Shown here in pieces: positions 1 through 8,719 of a DNA stretch of 42,828 bases. Under the pieces are notes generated by a model. That model did not search any database and was not told the DNA's origin. It was given only the letters and a program-made list of their open reading frames with translations. The stretch covers positions 1 to 42,828 of the forward strand of contig JAGBZD010000097.1 in the NCBI GenBank assembly GCA_017628395.1, in the 5' to 3' direction. The position numbers were made by a program, and so were the translations under genes. Position 1 is the first letter of the stretch; every line of letters begins with the position of its first letter. This DNA is from Paludibacteraceae bacterium. GTDB taxonomy: Bacteria > Bacteroidota > Bacteroidia > Bacteroidales > Paludibacteraceae.

Positions 1-12
1 AGGCGGTCTTTG

Positions 13-96
13 TACCCAGAGCCGGGGTCGAACCGGCACAGGGGTGAACCTACTGGTGTTTGAGACCAGCGCGTCTACCGATTCCGCCATCTGGGC
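13..96 (-). tRNA. tRNA-Leu (anticodon CAA)
   Basis: Read on the minus strand, a 7-bp acceptor stem (GCCCAGA with TCTGGGT, one G-U pair), a D arm, a five-pair anticodon stem CTGGT/ACCAG around loop CTCAAAC (anticodon CAA), a long class II variable arm and a T arm with GTTCGA can all be drawn. The 84-nt length fits tRNA-Leu. The 3' CCA is not encoded (ACA follows), so it must be added after transcription. It has its own promoter just upstream. Confidence 0.96.
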
Positions 97-119
97 CTGC
101 TCTTTTTCAAAAGCGACTG

Positions 120-151
120 CAAAGGTACTGCTTTTTTTTGAGATGACCAAA
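120..151 (-). promoter_or_regulatory. promoter of tRNA-Leu
   Basis: Minus strand: -33 TTTG (151..148), 20-bp spacer, -7 TACCTTTG (127..120). The spacer contains TC followed by eight A and then GC. It matches the tRNA-Phe promoter at 36581..36612 at all but one position. The predicted start lies about 15 nt before the tRNA. Confidence 0.85.
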
Positions 152-157
152 TAAAAA

Positions 158-192
158 TGCAAAAAAGTGCAAAAATAATGCACTTTTTCGCA
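158..192 (-). terminator. terminator of the lepA-antiporter-yqeY operon
   Basis: 14-position stem with one mismatch (arms 158..171 and 179..192, 7-nt loop). On the minus strand the 3' arm runs into TTTTTTGC and a further T-rich stretch. It lies 120 bp after the yqeY stop and just before the tRNA-Leu promoter, so it separates the two transcription units. Confidence 0.65.
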
Positions 193-312
193 AATATCGG
201 CTATTTTTGGGTAAAATCCCCTTAGCAAGCACAATCTTCATATTGCTTTCACATCACCGCTGAGCAATGTTGGCGAAGCGGAATGGTTGTCTATGTTGTC
301 GTTAGCAAACAA

Positions 313-765
313 TCACTTCGTCAACAATTGACGCACCACCATATTGATGGTTTTGCCCTCTGCTTTACCAGCCAATTGTTTGGTAGCCACACCCATTACT
401 TTGCCCATATCTTGTGGACCTGTGGCACCTACTTGCGCAATAATCTCTGCCAAAACGACTTTCAGTTCGTCCTCGCTCATCATAGCAGGCAAATAACGCT
501 CTATCACAGCGCACTGTGCCATTTCATCATCTGCCAACTCAGGGCGATTGGCAGCGCGGAACATTTCGGCTGCCTCTTTGCGTTGCTTCACCATCTTTTG
601 CAGTATCTGCAACGCACGGTCGTCGTGCAATTCGCCATCAGCACCCTTGGCTGTCTTTGCCTCCAGAAACTCTTTCTTTATACCGCGCAGCGCATCCAAC
701 GCTACTTTATCCTTTGCGAGCATCGCTTTCTTGATGTCCTCGCTAATTTGATCAAACAGATTCAT
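313..765 (-). CDS. yqeY: YqeY / GatB-YqeY domain protein
   Basis: The 150-residue protein has the typical length and motifs of the YqeY family: N-terminal helix MNLFDQISEDIKKAM, then ALRGIKKEF, a central helical part with KQRKEAAEMF and RPELA, the IERYLP motif, and a C-terminal ATGPQDMGKVMG segment resembling the tRNA-binding tail domain of GatB and GluRS. The molecular role of free-standing YqeY is not settled; tRNA-related functions have been proposed for the family. It is the last gene of a three-gene operon, 9 bp after the antiporter gene, and is followed by a terminator. Confidence 0.92.
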   Translation of the reverse strand: MNLFDQISEDIKKAMLAKDKVALDALRGIKKEFLEAKTAKGADGELHDDRALQILQKMVKQRKEAAEMFRAANRPELADDEMAQCAVIERYLPAMMSEDELKVVLAEIIAQVGATGPQDMGKVMGVATKQLAGKAEGKTINMVVRQLLTK

Positions 766-774
766 AATTCTTAA

Positions 775-2094
775 TTATAAAAAGATTATTTGCACTAAAA
801 TGTAGATTGGTAGCAATACGATCAATGAGAACTTGAACATGTACCCAAAGAACGATGGCATCTTAATACCATTCTCCTCAGCAATGGCCTTCACCATAAA
901 ATTTGGTCCATTACCAATATAGGTCATTGCACCAAAGAACACCGAACCAATACAAATAGCCTTCAGCAGTATCTCTGGAATACCAGCCATCATATCCCCA
1001 CCAAAGACTGCCATTTGGTCTGGTGTCAAGCCTGTAGCCACGCTATGGAAAGCCACCGCGGTTGGCGTGTTATCCAAGAAAGAGGACAACAGACCTGTCG
1101 AATAATAGAACTGCCATGTTGCATCCAATCCCAACGAAGCTGCATTTGCGTTCAAGTACTCCAGTGCTGGAGTCATGGTGGTAAAAATACCCAAGAACAG
1201 CACAGCCACTTCCATGATTGGCGCCCATGAGAACTTATTCATTCCGTAGCGCACATTGCGCTTCGTGGTATAGAGCGAACCAAATGTCAGTGACAGCAAT
1301 ACAATCTCACGCAAATAGCGCAACCACATAGGAGCATGAGGATTTGCCATTTCTGGGATAGTACCCGAATTGATGAAAGCTACCGCCAACACGATACCCA
1401 CCAAGTATAGGAGATTATGCTTACCCTTGAAGACAAGCGGTACTTGTTGCTCATGGTCTGCCTGCAACGCATGCGCGTGTTCCTTTTTATAATAGATAGT
1501 ATCCAGCACATAGTAAATTGCCATCAGCACTGCACCCGTAAACAACCAAGGTGCCCACATAGACATAAACCAAGTAAAGTCAGCACCGCGCAAGAAGAGC
1601 ATAAACAATGGAGGGTCACCCAGTGGGGTTAGCAATCCACCGCAGTTAGCGCACAAGGCAATGAAGAACAAAATGGTATGTACCTTGTGTTCGCGTTGCT
1701 GATTGGTAGTAATCAGCGGACGAATCAGCAACATAGCAGCACCCGTAGTACCCATGATGCTTGCCAGCAGCCAACCCAAACCCAAGAAACTGGTGTTCAC
1801 CCAAGGCGTTGCCTTGATATCACCCGACAGGTGAATGCCACCCGTTACGACATACAACGCCAGCAGCAAAATGATGAAAGGCACATAGTCGCCAAAGAGT
1901 TGGTGCTCCAACTCATGCAACATACCTCCCATAATCAGGCAGACTGCAGTTGGTACGCCCAAGAATAGGGCTACTGTCAATTTGTGTTTATTACTCTCCC
2001 ACCAATGCTCTGCCAGCAATGGTGCTACCGCGATAGTCAACAGCATTAGTCCAAAAGGAATCATGCTCCATGCACTATGTACAAGTTGTTCCAT
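775..2094 (-). CDS. NhaD/ArsB-type sodium:proton antiporter family membrane protein
   Basis: The 439-residue protein is strongly hydrophobic with about 11 predicted membrane segments. Diagnostic stretches of the ion transporter (NhaD/CitM/ArsB) superfamily are the segments GTTGAAMLLIRPL, ANCGGLLTPLGDPPLFM and the second-half LDNTPTAVAFHS, which correspond to the two inverted re-entrant halves. It probably exchanges Na+ for H+ across the inner membrane, but substrate cannot be fixed from sequence alone. It lies between lepA (54 bp upstream, spacer of decamer repeats) and yqeY (9 bp downstream) and is probably cotranscribed with both. Confidence 0.85.
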   Translation of the reverse strand: MEQLVHSAWSMIPFGLMLLTIAVAPLLAEHWWESNKHKLTVALFLGVPTAVCLIMGGMLHELEHQLFGDYVPFIILLLALYVVTGGIHLSGDIKATPWVNTSFLGLGWLLASIMGTTGAAMLLIRPLITTNQQREHKVHTILFFIALCANCGGLLTPLGDPPLFMLFLRGADFTWFMSMWAPWLFTGAVLMAIYYVLDTIYYKKEHAHALQADHEQQVPLVFKGKHNLLYLVGIVLAVAFINSGTIPEMANPHAPMWLRYLREIVLLSLTFGSLYTTKRNVRYGMNKFSWAPIMEVAVLFLGIFTTMTPALEYLNANAASLGLDATWQFYYSTGLLSSFLDNTPTAVAFHSVATGLTPDQMAVFGGDMMAGIPEILLKAICIGSVFFGAMTYIGNGPNFMVKAIAEENGIKMPSFFGYMFKFSLIVLLPIYILVQIIFL

Positions 2095-2100
2095 GATAAA

Positions 2101-2150
2101 TAATTGTTTAGAGTTGTTTAGTATTGTGTAGAATTGTGTAGGGTTGTATT
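2101..2150. repeat. degenerate 10-bp tandem repeat in the lepA-antiporter spacer
   Basis: Five consecutive decamers on the plus strand: TAATTGTTTA, GAGTTGTTTA, GTATTGTGTA, GAATTGTGTA, GGGTTGTATT. They fill almost the whole intergenic spacer and overlap the lepA stop codon. Confidence 0.85.
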
Positions 2151-3924
2151 AATCCAGTTTTAGTACAGCGAGGAAGGCTTTTTGAGGTACTTCCACATTG
2201 CCGATTTGCTTCATGCGCTTCTTACCCTTCTTCTGCTTCTCCAGCAGTTTGCGCTTACGGCTCACATCACCACCATAGCACTTTGCCAACACATCCTTGC
2301 GCACTTGCTTCACCGTCTCACGGGCGATAATCTTCGCACCAATAGCAGCTTGAATAGCAATATCAAACTGCTGACGAGGCAACAACTCCTTGAGCTTCTC
2401 GCACATACGACGACCAAAACTCTCAGCATTATCTCGGTGGGTCAAGGTACTCAGCGCATCCACTTGCTCGCCATTGAGCAATATATCCAGTTTCACGAGG
2501 TTACTTGGGCGGAAGCCATTGTGGTGCCAGTCGAAGGACGCATATCCCTTGGAGATAGATTTCAACTTATCATAGAAGTCAATCACAATCTCTCCGAGCG
2601 GCATATCGTAGAGAATCTCCATACGGTCGCCAGAGATATACTCTTGCTTCACCAATTCGCCGCGCTTGCCAAGACACAAGGTCATAATCGGACCAATATA
2701 ATTGCTGGTTGTAATCACGCTGGCACGGATATATGGCTCCTCAATGCGGTCAATCACCGTAATATCGGGCATACCCGCAGGATTGTGTACCTCATGCATC
2801 TCGCCGTCCTTGGTATAGACCTTATAACTCACATTGGGCACCGTGGTAATGACATCCATATCAAACTCACGATCCAAGCGCTCTTGTACAATCTCCATAT
2901 GCAATAGTCCCAAGAATCCGCAGCGGAATCCAAAGCCCAATGCTACCGAAGACTCGGGCTGGAAGGTCAAAGCAGCATCGTTCAATTGGAGTTTCTCCAG
3001 CGACGCACGCAAGTCCTCAAAATCCTCTGCCTCTATCGGATACACACCCGCAAACACCATTGGTTTAGCCTCCTCAAAGCCAGCAATAGCTTCCGTACAA
3101 GGACGCGCCACATGGGTAATAGTATCACCCACCTTCACCTCGGTTGATGTCTTGATACCCGAAATGATGTATCCTACATTACCTGCCGAAATCTCCTTTG
3201 TGGGCTGCATACCCAATTTGAGTACACCTATCTCGTCCGCATCGTACTCTTTGCCTGTATTGAAGAAGCGCACACGGTCACCCGACTTCATCGTACCATT
3301 CACCACCTTGAAGTAGGCAATGATACCACGGAATGGATTAAACACCGAGTCAAACACCAAACATTGCAGCGGTGCCTCAGGGTCGCCCACAGGAGGTGCA
3401 ATGCGCTCAATGATAGCATCTAATATCTCTGGCACGCCGTCGCCTGTCTTTGCCGAGCAGCGCAGTATCTCCTCGCGCTTACAACCCAGCAGGTCGATAA
3501 TCTCGTCCTCCACTTTCTCTGGCATAGCCGAATCCATATCGCATTTGTTCATCACGGGGATAATCTCCAAGTCATGCTCCAATGCCATATAAAGGTTAGA
3601 AATGGTCTGCGCTTGCACACCTTGCGACGCATCCACGATCAGCAAAGCACCCTCGCACGCAGCGATACTGCGGCTCACCTCGTAGGAGAAGTCCACATGT
3701 CCCGGAGTATCAATGAGGTTAAGCGTATAACCCTTGTACTGCATCTGGATAGCGTGTGACTTAATGGTGATACCACGCTCTTTCTCCAAATCCATATCGT
3801 CCAGCACCTGATTCTCCATCAAGCGTTTATCCACCGTAGCAGTGTACTCTATCAGTCGGTCCGCCAAGGTGGACTTGCCATGATCAATGTGGGCAATAAT
3901 GCAAAAATTTCGTATATTCTTCAT
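2149..3924 (-). CDS. lepA: elongation factor 4 (LepA), ribosome back-translocating GTPase
   Basis: Full-length at 591 residues. The start is fixed by the conserved [19 protein letters not shown], with the P-loop AHIDHGKST, switch motif DTPGHVDF, and NKCD for guanine recognition. EF-G-like domains follow, and the C-terminal LepA-specific domain ends in [17 protein letters not shown], a tRNA/ribosome-contacting tail. It acts in the cytoplasm on stalled or mis-translocated ribosomes. First gene of the operon, with its own promoter at 3979..4010 interlocked with that of korA. Confidence 0.98.
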   Translation of the reverse strand: MKNIRNFCIIAHIDHGKSTLADRLIEYTATVDKRLMENQVLDDMDLEKERGITIKSHAIQMQYKGYTLNLIDTPGHVDFSYEVSRSIAACEGALLIVDASQGVQAQTISNLYMALEHDLEIIPVMNKCDMDSAMPEKVEDEIIDLLGCKREEILRCSAKTGDGVPEILDAIIERIAPPVGDPEAPLQCLVFDSVFNPFRGIIAYFKVVNGTMKSGDRVRFFNTGKEYDADEIGVLKLGMQPTKEISAGNVGYIISGIKTSTEVKVGDTITHVARPCTEAIAGFEEAKPMVFAGVYPIEAEDFEDLRASLEKLQLNDAALTFQPESSVALGFGFRCGFLGLLHMEIVQERLDREFDMDVITTVPNVSYKVYTKDGEMHEVHNPAGMPDITVIDRIEEPYIRASVITTSNYIGPIMTLCLGKRGELVKQEYISGDRMEILYDMPLGEIVIDFYDKLKSISKGYASFDWHHNGFRPSNLVKLDILLNGEQVDALSTLTHRDNAESFGRRMCEKLKELLPRQQFDIAIQAAIGAKIIARETVKQVRKDVLAKCYGGDVSRKRKLLEKQKKGKKRMKQIGNVEVPQKAFLAVLKLD

Positions 3925-3978
3925 ATTATCTTTATTATCAACTTTTATGCCACTCTTATCCTAATTTATAATCGGCTG

Positions 3979-4010
3979 CAAAATTAGTAAAAAATTTGCA
4001 CATATGCAAA
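3979..4010 (-). promoter_or_regulatory. lepA promoter
   Basis: Minus strand: -33 TTTG (4010..4007), 20-bp spacer, -7 TAATTTTG (3986..3979), giving a leader of roughly 50 nt. Its -33 box lies inside the spacer of the divergent korA promoter. Confidence 0.85.
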
Positions 4011-4026
4011 AAATATAGTAATTTTG
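3995..4026 (+). promoter_or_regulatory. korA promoter
   Basis: Plus strand: -33 TTTG (3995..3998), 20-bp spacer, -7 TAATTTTG (4019..4026), leader of about 55 nt. The -33 boxes of korA and lepA form the two ends of the interrupted palindrome TTTGCACATATGCAAA (3995..4010), so the two polymerase sites overlap. Confidence 0.85.
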
Positions 4027-4086
4027 TCGCCGATTTTACAAAATTGTAATATTATATTAATTGTTAATTATTAACTATTAATTTCC

Positions 4087-5946
4087 ATGCAAAAGCAACA
4101 TGTAGTAGTTCGCTTCTGTGGCGATTCGGGCGATGGTATGCAACTCACAGGCACCATGTTTGCCTCGCTGAGCGCTATCTTGGGTAACGAGATTAGCACC
4201 CTACCCGACTTTCCCGCGGAGATTCGTGCCCCACAAGGCACTTTAGGTGGTGTGAGCGGTTTCCAAGTACAATTAGGCACTGGTGTCTATACCCCAGGCG
4301 ACCAAGCCGATGTGATTATAGCCATGAACGCTGCTGCACTCAAAGTTTGTACACTTGGGTCAGATTTCAACAAAGCAGGTGCACAGTGGAAAGCAGAGTC
4401 ATCCATGTTCCACCGCGATGCAGTAATCATTGTGGACACCAATGCGCTCACACCCAAAGACCTCGAAAAAGCACGCTACCAAACCGACAACCCATTCACC
4501 GAACTGGGCATTCCAGAGTCGGTACAAATCATACCCGTAGCCCTAACAGAGCTCACCAAAGAGGCACTCAAGGACATGGGATTGGACAACAAATCCATTC
4601 TCAAGTCGCGCAATATGTTTGCCCTCGGACTGGTTTGCTGGCTCTTCAATCGCCCTGTGGATAAAGCAGTTGCGTTCCTTGAGAGCAAGTTCCAAAAGAA
4701 ACCTCAACTCATTGCCCCCAATGTAAAGGTACTCACCGACGGCTTCAACTACGGACAAAACCTCGCGCTGAATATCCAAACGATGAATGTGGACACATCC
4801 CACGACCTACCCCAAGGCACCTATACCTCCATCGCAGGCAACAAAGCCACGGCATGGGGACTGATAGCCGCAGCAGAGAAATGCGGCAAACGCCTTTTCT
4901 TGGGCAGTTATCCTATCACACCTGCCACCGACATCATGCACGAACTGGCAGCCCGCAAAGACATGGGCGTGATGGTGGTGCAAGCCGAGGATGAGATTGC
5001 GGGTGTCTGCACCGCTATTGGCGCAGCCTTCGCGGGCGACTTGGCTGCCACCAGCACTTCGGGTCCAGGTCTCAGTCTCAAGGGCGAAGCCATTGGCTTG
5101 GCAGTAATGGCGGAATTGCCACTCGTGGTGATTGATGTGCAACGCGGAGGTCCCAGCACTGGACTCCCTACCAAAACCGAGCAGACCGATCTCATGCAAG
5201 CGCTCTATGGTCGCAATGGCGAGTGTCCTGCGGTAGTGATAGCTGCATCCACCTCTGCCAACTGTTTTGATTACGCCTACGAAGCTGCTAAGATTGCTTT
5301 GGAAAACATGACCCCTGTGGTACTACTCACCGACACCTACTTGGCGAATGGCACAGGGCTGTGGCGCATACCAAAACTGAGCGAACTACCTCCAATTCAC
5401 CCACAAAGCGTGCCTGAAGAACTAAAAGGAAACTACAACCCTGCCCTGCGCGATGAGCGTGGCGTGCGCTATTGGGCATACCCAGGCATGGAGGGTTACG
5501 AACACCGCAATATCGGTTTGGAACGCGATGCTGAGAAAGGCACCATCTCCACCAATCCCGAGAACCACCAACGCATGGCACTCGCACGCCAAGCCAAGAT
5601 TGAGCAAGTGGCGAACCAAATACCTCTGCTGCAGGTACAAGGCAACCCGCAGAGCGACACACTACTGGTGGGTTGGGGTTCAACCGAAGGTCACCTGCTG
5701 GCAGCAGCCGAGCAGTTGGATTGCGCATTGGCACACTTCAACTATATTAACCCACTACCTAAGAATACCGAAGAAGTGTTGCGTCGATACAAACGCATCG
5801 TGGTGTGCGAACTCAACAGCGGACAACTGGCGGCGCACCTACGCAGCAAGATCGAGGGGCTATACTTGGAGCAATACAACGAAATGACCGCACAACCATT
5901 TGCAGTAGATCGAATAGTAGCAGCGGTCAAATCAAACAAAAATTAA
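4087..5946 (+). CDS. korA: 2-oxoacid:ferredoxin oxidoreductase, fused gamma-alpha subunit
   Basis: The 619-residue chain carries an N-terminal gamma-type domain (about residues 1-185, RFCGDSGDGMQLTG near the start), followed by the alpha pyrimidine-binding domain with LGSYPITPATDIMHEL and AEDEIAGV, and a domain II with RGGPSTGLPTKTEQTDL. This is the gamma-alpha fusion usual for Bacteroidota KorA. With the beta subunit it oxidatively decarboxylates a 2-oxoacid (most likely 2-oxoglutarate) to acyl-CoA while reducing ferredoxin. No separate delta (ferredoxin-like) subunit is adjacent. It is followed 80 bp later by korB. Confidence 0.93.
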   Translation: MQKQHVVVRFCGDSGDGMQLTGTMFASLSAILGNEISTLPDFPAEIRAPQGTLGGVSGFQVQLGTGVYTPGDQADVIIAMNAAALKVCTLGSDFNKAGAQWKAESSMFHRDAVIIVDTNALTPKDLEKARYQTDNPFTELGIPESVQIIPVALTELTKEALKDMGLDNKSILKSRNMFALGLVCWLFNRPVDKAVAFLESKFQKKPQLIAPNVKVLTDGFNYGQNLALNIQTMNVDTSHDLPQGTYTSIAGNKATAWGLIAAAEKCGKRLFLGSYPITPATDIMHELAARKDMGVMVVQAEDEIAGVCTAIGAAFAGDLAATSTSGPGLSLKGEAIGLAVMAELPLVVIDVQRGGPSTGLPTKTEQTDLMQALYGRNGECPAVVIAASTSANCFDYAYEAAKIALENMTPVVLLTDTYLANGTGLWRIPKLSELPPIHPQSVPEELKGNYNPALRDERGVRYWAYPGMEGYEHRNIGLERDAEKGTISTNPENHQRMALARQAKIEQVANQIPLLQVQGNPQSDTLLVGWGSTEGHLLAAAEQLDCALAHFNYINPLPKNTEEVLRRYKRIVVCELNSGQLAAHLRSKIEGLYLEQYNEMTAQPFAVDRIVAAVKSNKN

Positions 5947-5980
5947 AATTTATTATCCCAAAATTAACAAACACTTTTGG

Positions 5981-6010
5981 ACAATTTTCTATAATTTTCT
6001 TTAATTTTGG
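5981..6010. repeat. 10-bp degenerate repeat in the korA-korB spacer
   Basis: Three consecutive decamers ACAATTTTCT, ATAATTTTCT, TTAATTTTGG lie between the korA stop and the korB start. The spacer after korB (7091..7122) has a weaker pattern with CAAAATTAGC / CAAAATTTCT. Confidence 0.6.
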
Positions 6011-6026
6011 TTAGAACAATATTCCC

Positions 6027-7070
6027 ATGGAAGCAAGTCAATTTAAGAGCAATCAATATGTAAAGTTCTGTCCCGGGTGTGGTGACCATGCTATCTGCAT
6101 GGCGTTGCAAAAAGCCATGGCGGAGGTGGGCGTACCTACGCACCAAACAGTGGTCATCTCGGGTATCGGTTGTTCAAGCCGTATGCCTCACTACCTCAAC
6201 ACCTATGGTTTCAATACCATCCACGGGCGTGGTGCAGCTATCGCCACTGGTGTGAAAACCAGTCACCCCGAACTCAGCGTATGGCAGATGACAGGCGATG
6301 GCGACTGCCTCGCTATTGGCGGCAATCACTTTATCCACGAACTGCGCCGCAATGTAGATCTCAATATCTGCCTATTCAACAATCGCATATATGGTCTTAC
6401 CAAAGGTCAATACTCCCCTACTTCACCCAAAGGCTTTATCAGCAAGTCCAGTCCGTTTGGTACGGTGGAGCGTCCGTTTATCCCTGCCGAACTGGTGTTC
6501 GGCGCACGCGGCACATTCTTCGCCCGCACATTGGATGTGGATATGCCGACTACTGTGGATTGTATGGTGCAAGGACATCAACACAAAGGCGCCAGCGTGA
6601 TTGAGTGTCTGGTGAACTGCGTGATTTTCAACAATGGCACCCACAATTGGATAGCCGACCGCGAGATGCGCGCCGAGCGCAGTATCGTGCTTCGTCATGG
6701 AGAGAAGATGATCTTCGGCAAAGAGAAAGACAAAGGTCTGGCATTGGATTACTCGCAAGGACTTATTCCTCAACTCATTGTGGTACCAGCCAACGACCCA
6801 CGCGTACTTACCCACGATGCCACCATGCAAGACCCAACGCTACACCGTATGCTTGCTTTGATGGGGCAAGATATCCCTGCCTCATCACCTAATAGCCTTA
6901 TAACCTCATCACCTCAATTGCCTATCGCTCTCGGTGTTATACGCAATGTAGAGGAAGAGGCATACGACATGGCTGTGAATGAGCAGATTAACGAAGTGCG
7001 CGAGAAGAGCAAAGTAAAAACATTTGACCAACTGACTCAGACATTAGAGCAGTGGGAAGTAAATCACTAA
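6027..7070 (+). CDS. korB: 2-oxoacid:ferredoxin oxidoreductase, beta subunit
   Basis: The 347-residue thiamine-diphosphate-binding chain has CPGCGDHAI near residue 15, GIGCSSRMPHYLNTYG, the HGRGAAIATGVK segment and the TPP/Mg motif GDGDCLAIGGNHFIH, then NNRIYGLTKGQYSPTS. It pairs with KorA in the cytoplasm. Near residues 285-297 there is a non-conserved insert, SSPNSLITSSPQ, encoded by an 8-bp tandem repeat (6880..6917), which may have been gained recently. The family's conserved core is intact, so the enzyme should be active. Confidence 0.93.
   Translation: MEASQFKSNQYVKFCPGCGDHAICMALQKAMAEVGVPTHQTVVISGIGCSSRMPHYLNTYGFNTIHGRGAAIATGVKTSHPELSVWQMTGDGDCLAIGGNHFIHELRRNVDLNICLFNNRIYGLTKGQYSPTSPKGFISKSSPFGTVERPFIPAELVFGARGTFFARTLDVDMPTTVDCMVQGHQHKGASVIECLVNCVIFNNGTHNWIADREMRAERSIVLRHGEKMIFGKEKDKGLALDYSQGLIPQLIVVPANDPRVLTHDATMQDPTLHRMLALMGQDIPASSPNSLITSSPQLPIALGVIRNVEEEAYDMAVNEQINEVREKSKVKTFDQLTQTLEQWEVNH
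6880..6917. repeat. in-frame 8-bp tandem repeat inside korB
   Basis: Units CCTCATCA, CCTAATAG, CCTTATAA, CCTCATCA, CCTCAATT. The reverse complement has the form AGGTGATG, resembling the AGGTTAG-type repeats in spacers at 29926 and 31234. The repeat encodes a low-complexity insert near the KorB C-terminus. Confidence 0.75.
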
Positions 7071-7162
7071 TACAGGATTTATCACAACCAAAATTATAGT
7101 ATATTATACAAAATTAGCCAAAATTTCTATAGCGGCGAATGGAACTAATTAAACTAAATTAA

Positions 7163-7915
7163 ATGAAAAAGATTCTTTTTATTGTTGCGTTAGTAGCAAC
7201 TGTGATTGTGAGTGCGAATGCGCAAGTGGTCAATGATAGCACCGTGACGGTGCCACAGGAGGAGAGCATGGTGATGAAAGTAGAGAACTGGTATGCCAAC
7301 AACATGAATTACCTGAGTATCACGCTGCTCATGACGGTAGAGTCATCTTTTATACCTTTCCCCAGTGAGATTGTCATTCCTCCCGCAGCCTATGTGGCGG
7401 GCAAAGAGGATAGTACACTGCATGTCACAGATAGTTACCCCATTAATGTACTGCTTATCGTGCTTTTCGGTACGATAGGAGCTATGCTGGGTGCTATCAT
7501 CAACTACCTGCTGGCGATGTGGCTCGGTCGTCCTATCATCTATGCATTTGCGGATAGCAAGGTGGGACACCTCTGTTTGCTATCATCGGAGAAAGTAAAG
7601 AAAGCCGAAGACTACTTCAACGAACATGGCAAGGTGAGCACCTTTGTCGGTCGCTTGATACCAGGTATTCGCCAACTGATTAGTATCCCTGCGGGTTTGA
7701 GCAAGATGCACTTCGGTCAGTTCTTGCTATATACCTTCTTGGGTGCAGGCATTTGGAATATTGTATTGGCATTGTTGGGCTATATCGCCCACGGACAGAT
7801 GGACCTTATCCACGCTTACAGCCACGAACTGAGCATCGCCATCATGGCATTGCTGGGCATTGTGGTGGTGTATTTTGTGGCAAAAGCAGTCATCAAACGC
7901 TGCAAGAAGGGATAA
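7163..7915 (+). CDS. DedA family membrane protein with N-terminal signal segment
   Basis: The 250-residue protein begins with a signal-like segment (MKKILFIVALVATVIVSANA, cleavage likely after A20) and a short acidic stretch, then the DedA/SNARE-associated domain: ESSFIPFPSEIVIPP (acidic re-entrant motif), GAMLGAIINYLLAMWLGR, and FVGRLIPGIRQLISIPAG, the second re-entrant motif with the conserved Arg and Pro. DedA proteins are inner-membrane proteins implicated in lipid scrambling/undecaprenyl phosphate recycling and envelope homeostasis. It stands alone and is closed by a strong terminator. Confidence 0.9.
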   Translation: MKKILFIVALVATVIVSANAQVVNDSTVTVPQEESMVMKVENWYANNMNYLSITLLMTVESSFIPFPSEIVIPPAAYVAGKEDSTLHVTDSYPINVLLIVLFGTIGAMLGAIINYLLAMWLGRPIIYAFADSKVGHLCLLSSEKVKKAEDYFNEHGKVSTFVGRLIPGIRQLISIPAGLSKMHFGQFLLYTFLGAGIWNIVLALLGYIAHGQMDLIHAYSHELSIAIMALLGIVVVYFVAKAVIKRCKKG

Positions 7916-7932
7916 AAAACCCTACCACTATT

Positions 7933-7976
7933 AACGCCATTTATGTTTTTATGAGCATAAATGGCGTTTTTTTCTT
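7933..7976 (+). terminator. rho-independent terminator after the dedA gene
   Basis: Perfect 13-bp stem (AACGCCATTTATG at 7933..7945 with CATAAATGGCGTT at 7956..7968), 10-nt loop, then a run of T with one C. Confidence 0.9.
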
Positions 7977-8221
7977 TTTCATCTTTCCCGTCTCATATCT
8001 TTCGAAACCACTCGATTACCACTCTGATTTTCGCGGTAGCCCCGTTATGCACCCCTTTTCTAAATACTCCTACCATCTTCCCGCAGTTCTACCCGTTAGC
8101 ATTCCGTTACCATTCCGTTACTATCCTATACTCTCCTAATAGTTTGCCAGAAGGTTGTTTACCCCAAATCAATGTGATAAACAAAATTTGATACGGTTGT
8201 TTTGATTTTTTTATTATTTTT
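7977..8221. repeat. gene-free spacer with 11-bp repeats
   Basis: No credible coding sequence. At 8090..8133 there are four 11-bp units: TACCCGTTAGC, ATTCCGTTACC, ATTCCGTTACT, ATCCTATACTC. Read on the minus strand the core is TAACGGAATGG, close to the TAACGAATAAC units at 28970..29013. Confidence 0.7.
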
Positions 8222-8253
8222 CTTGCATTATTCAAAGAAATGTTGTAATTTTG
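8222..8253 (+). promoter_or_regulatory. promoter of the 8.26-8.64 kb RNA
   Basis: -33 CTTG (8222..8225), 20-bp spacer, -7 TAATTTTG (8246..8253). The start is expected at about 8257-8261. No protein-coding gene begins within the next 400 bp on this strand. Confidence 0.8.
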
Positions 8254-8257
8254 CACC

Positions 8258-8644
8258 CGAAAGCTCAACGCCGGGGTTTAGAGGGAGGGAAGTGTCCCCT
8301 CTCGGAAAGCCAAATTGTTTGACTAAACACCCCAGTCACGGCTTTCAAGACATATTAAAAAGGCGTTTATTAGCGCTCTGTTCTGACGAATCGAAATGTC
8401 GCAAGTTTCGGAAAAAGAATCAGGACTTAGCAACGATAGATGTCCTACGGGATATAGATTATCCCTCTTGTGCCTATTTGGTACGCCTTTTGCATATATG
8501 CGTATGCGCACACGCGTACCTTAACTATGTAGCACGAGAGTATATTTATATTCGGCGTGGGCTTCGCGTTGTCGGTTCTATTCTTTAGGCAATGCGACAG
8601 CCTCGATTCGTGGAACTGGCAAGAGCAAGTTTCACGCTTTTTTG
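8258..8644 (+). ncRNA. structured RNA of about 385 nt, family not recognised
   Basis: Bounded by a good promoter and a terminator, and rich in stems. 5' domain: a possible H-type pseudoknot, GGGG-TTTAG (8273..8281) with CTAAA..CCCC (8323..8333, 2-nt bulge), interlocked with GAAAGCC/GGCTTTC (8305..8311 with 8340..8346), and a small AGAGGG/CCCTCT hairpin between. Further 3': CGAAA/TTTCG, GGGATA/TATCCC, a perfect GGTACGC/GCGTACC stem around a purine-pyrimidine loop, and GTTGTCG/CGACAGC. The sequence lacks the signatures I know for RNase P RNA (GAGGAAAGUCC), tmRNA (tRNA-like ends, tag frame) and SRP RNA. A 128-codon frame across it starts upstream of the predicted start and has no protein-like features. 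It may be a trans-acting RNA or a long leader for the downstream secreted-protein genes. Confidence 0.6.
8609..8643 (+). terminator. terminator of the structured RNA
   Basis: 9-bp stem CGTGGAACT/AGTTTCACG (8609..8617 with 8628..8636, one G-U), 10-nt loop, C and then six T. Confidence 0.85.
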
Positions 8645-8719
8645 TTGTGTCTAATTGGTTCAGAAAACTCATTAAAGATGAGGCTAATGTTAATATTAAC
8701 TAATTAAAACAACAAAACA

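Noticed and set aside
283-774. 163-codon frame on the plus strand opposite yqeY
   Set aside because: It is the antisense shadow of yqeY, with no protein-like composition; the minus-strand frame has clear family motifs.
8202-8588. 128-codon frame through the structured RNA
   Set aside because: It begins before the predicted transcript start, has no recognisable domain, and its sequence is explained by RNA stems.
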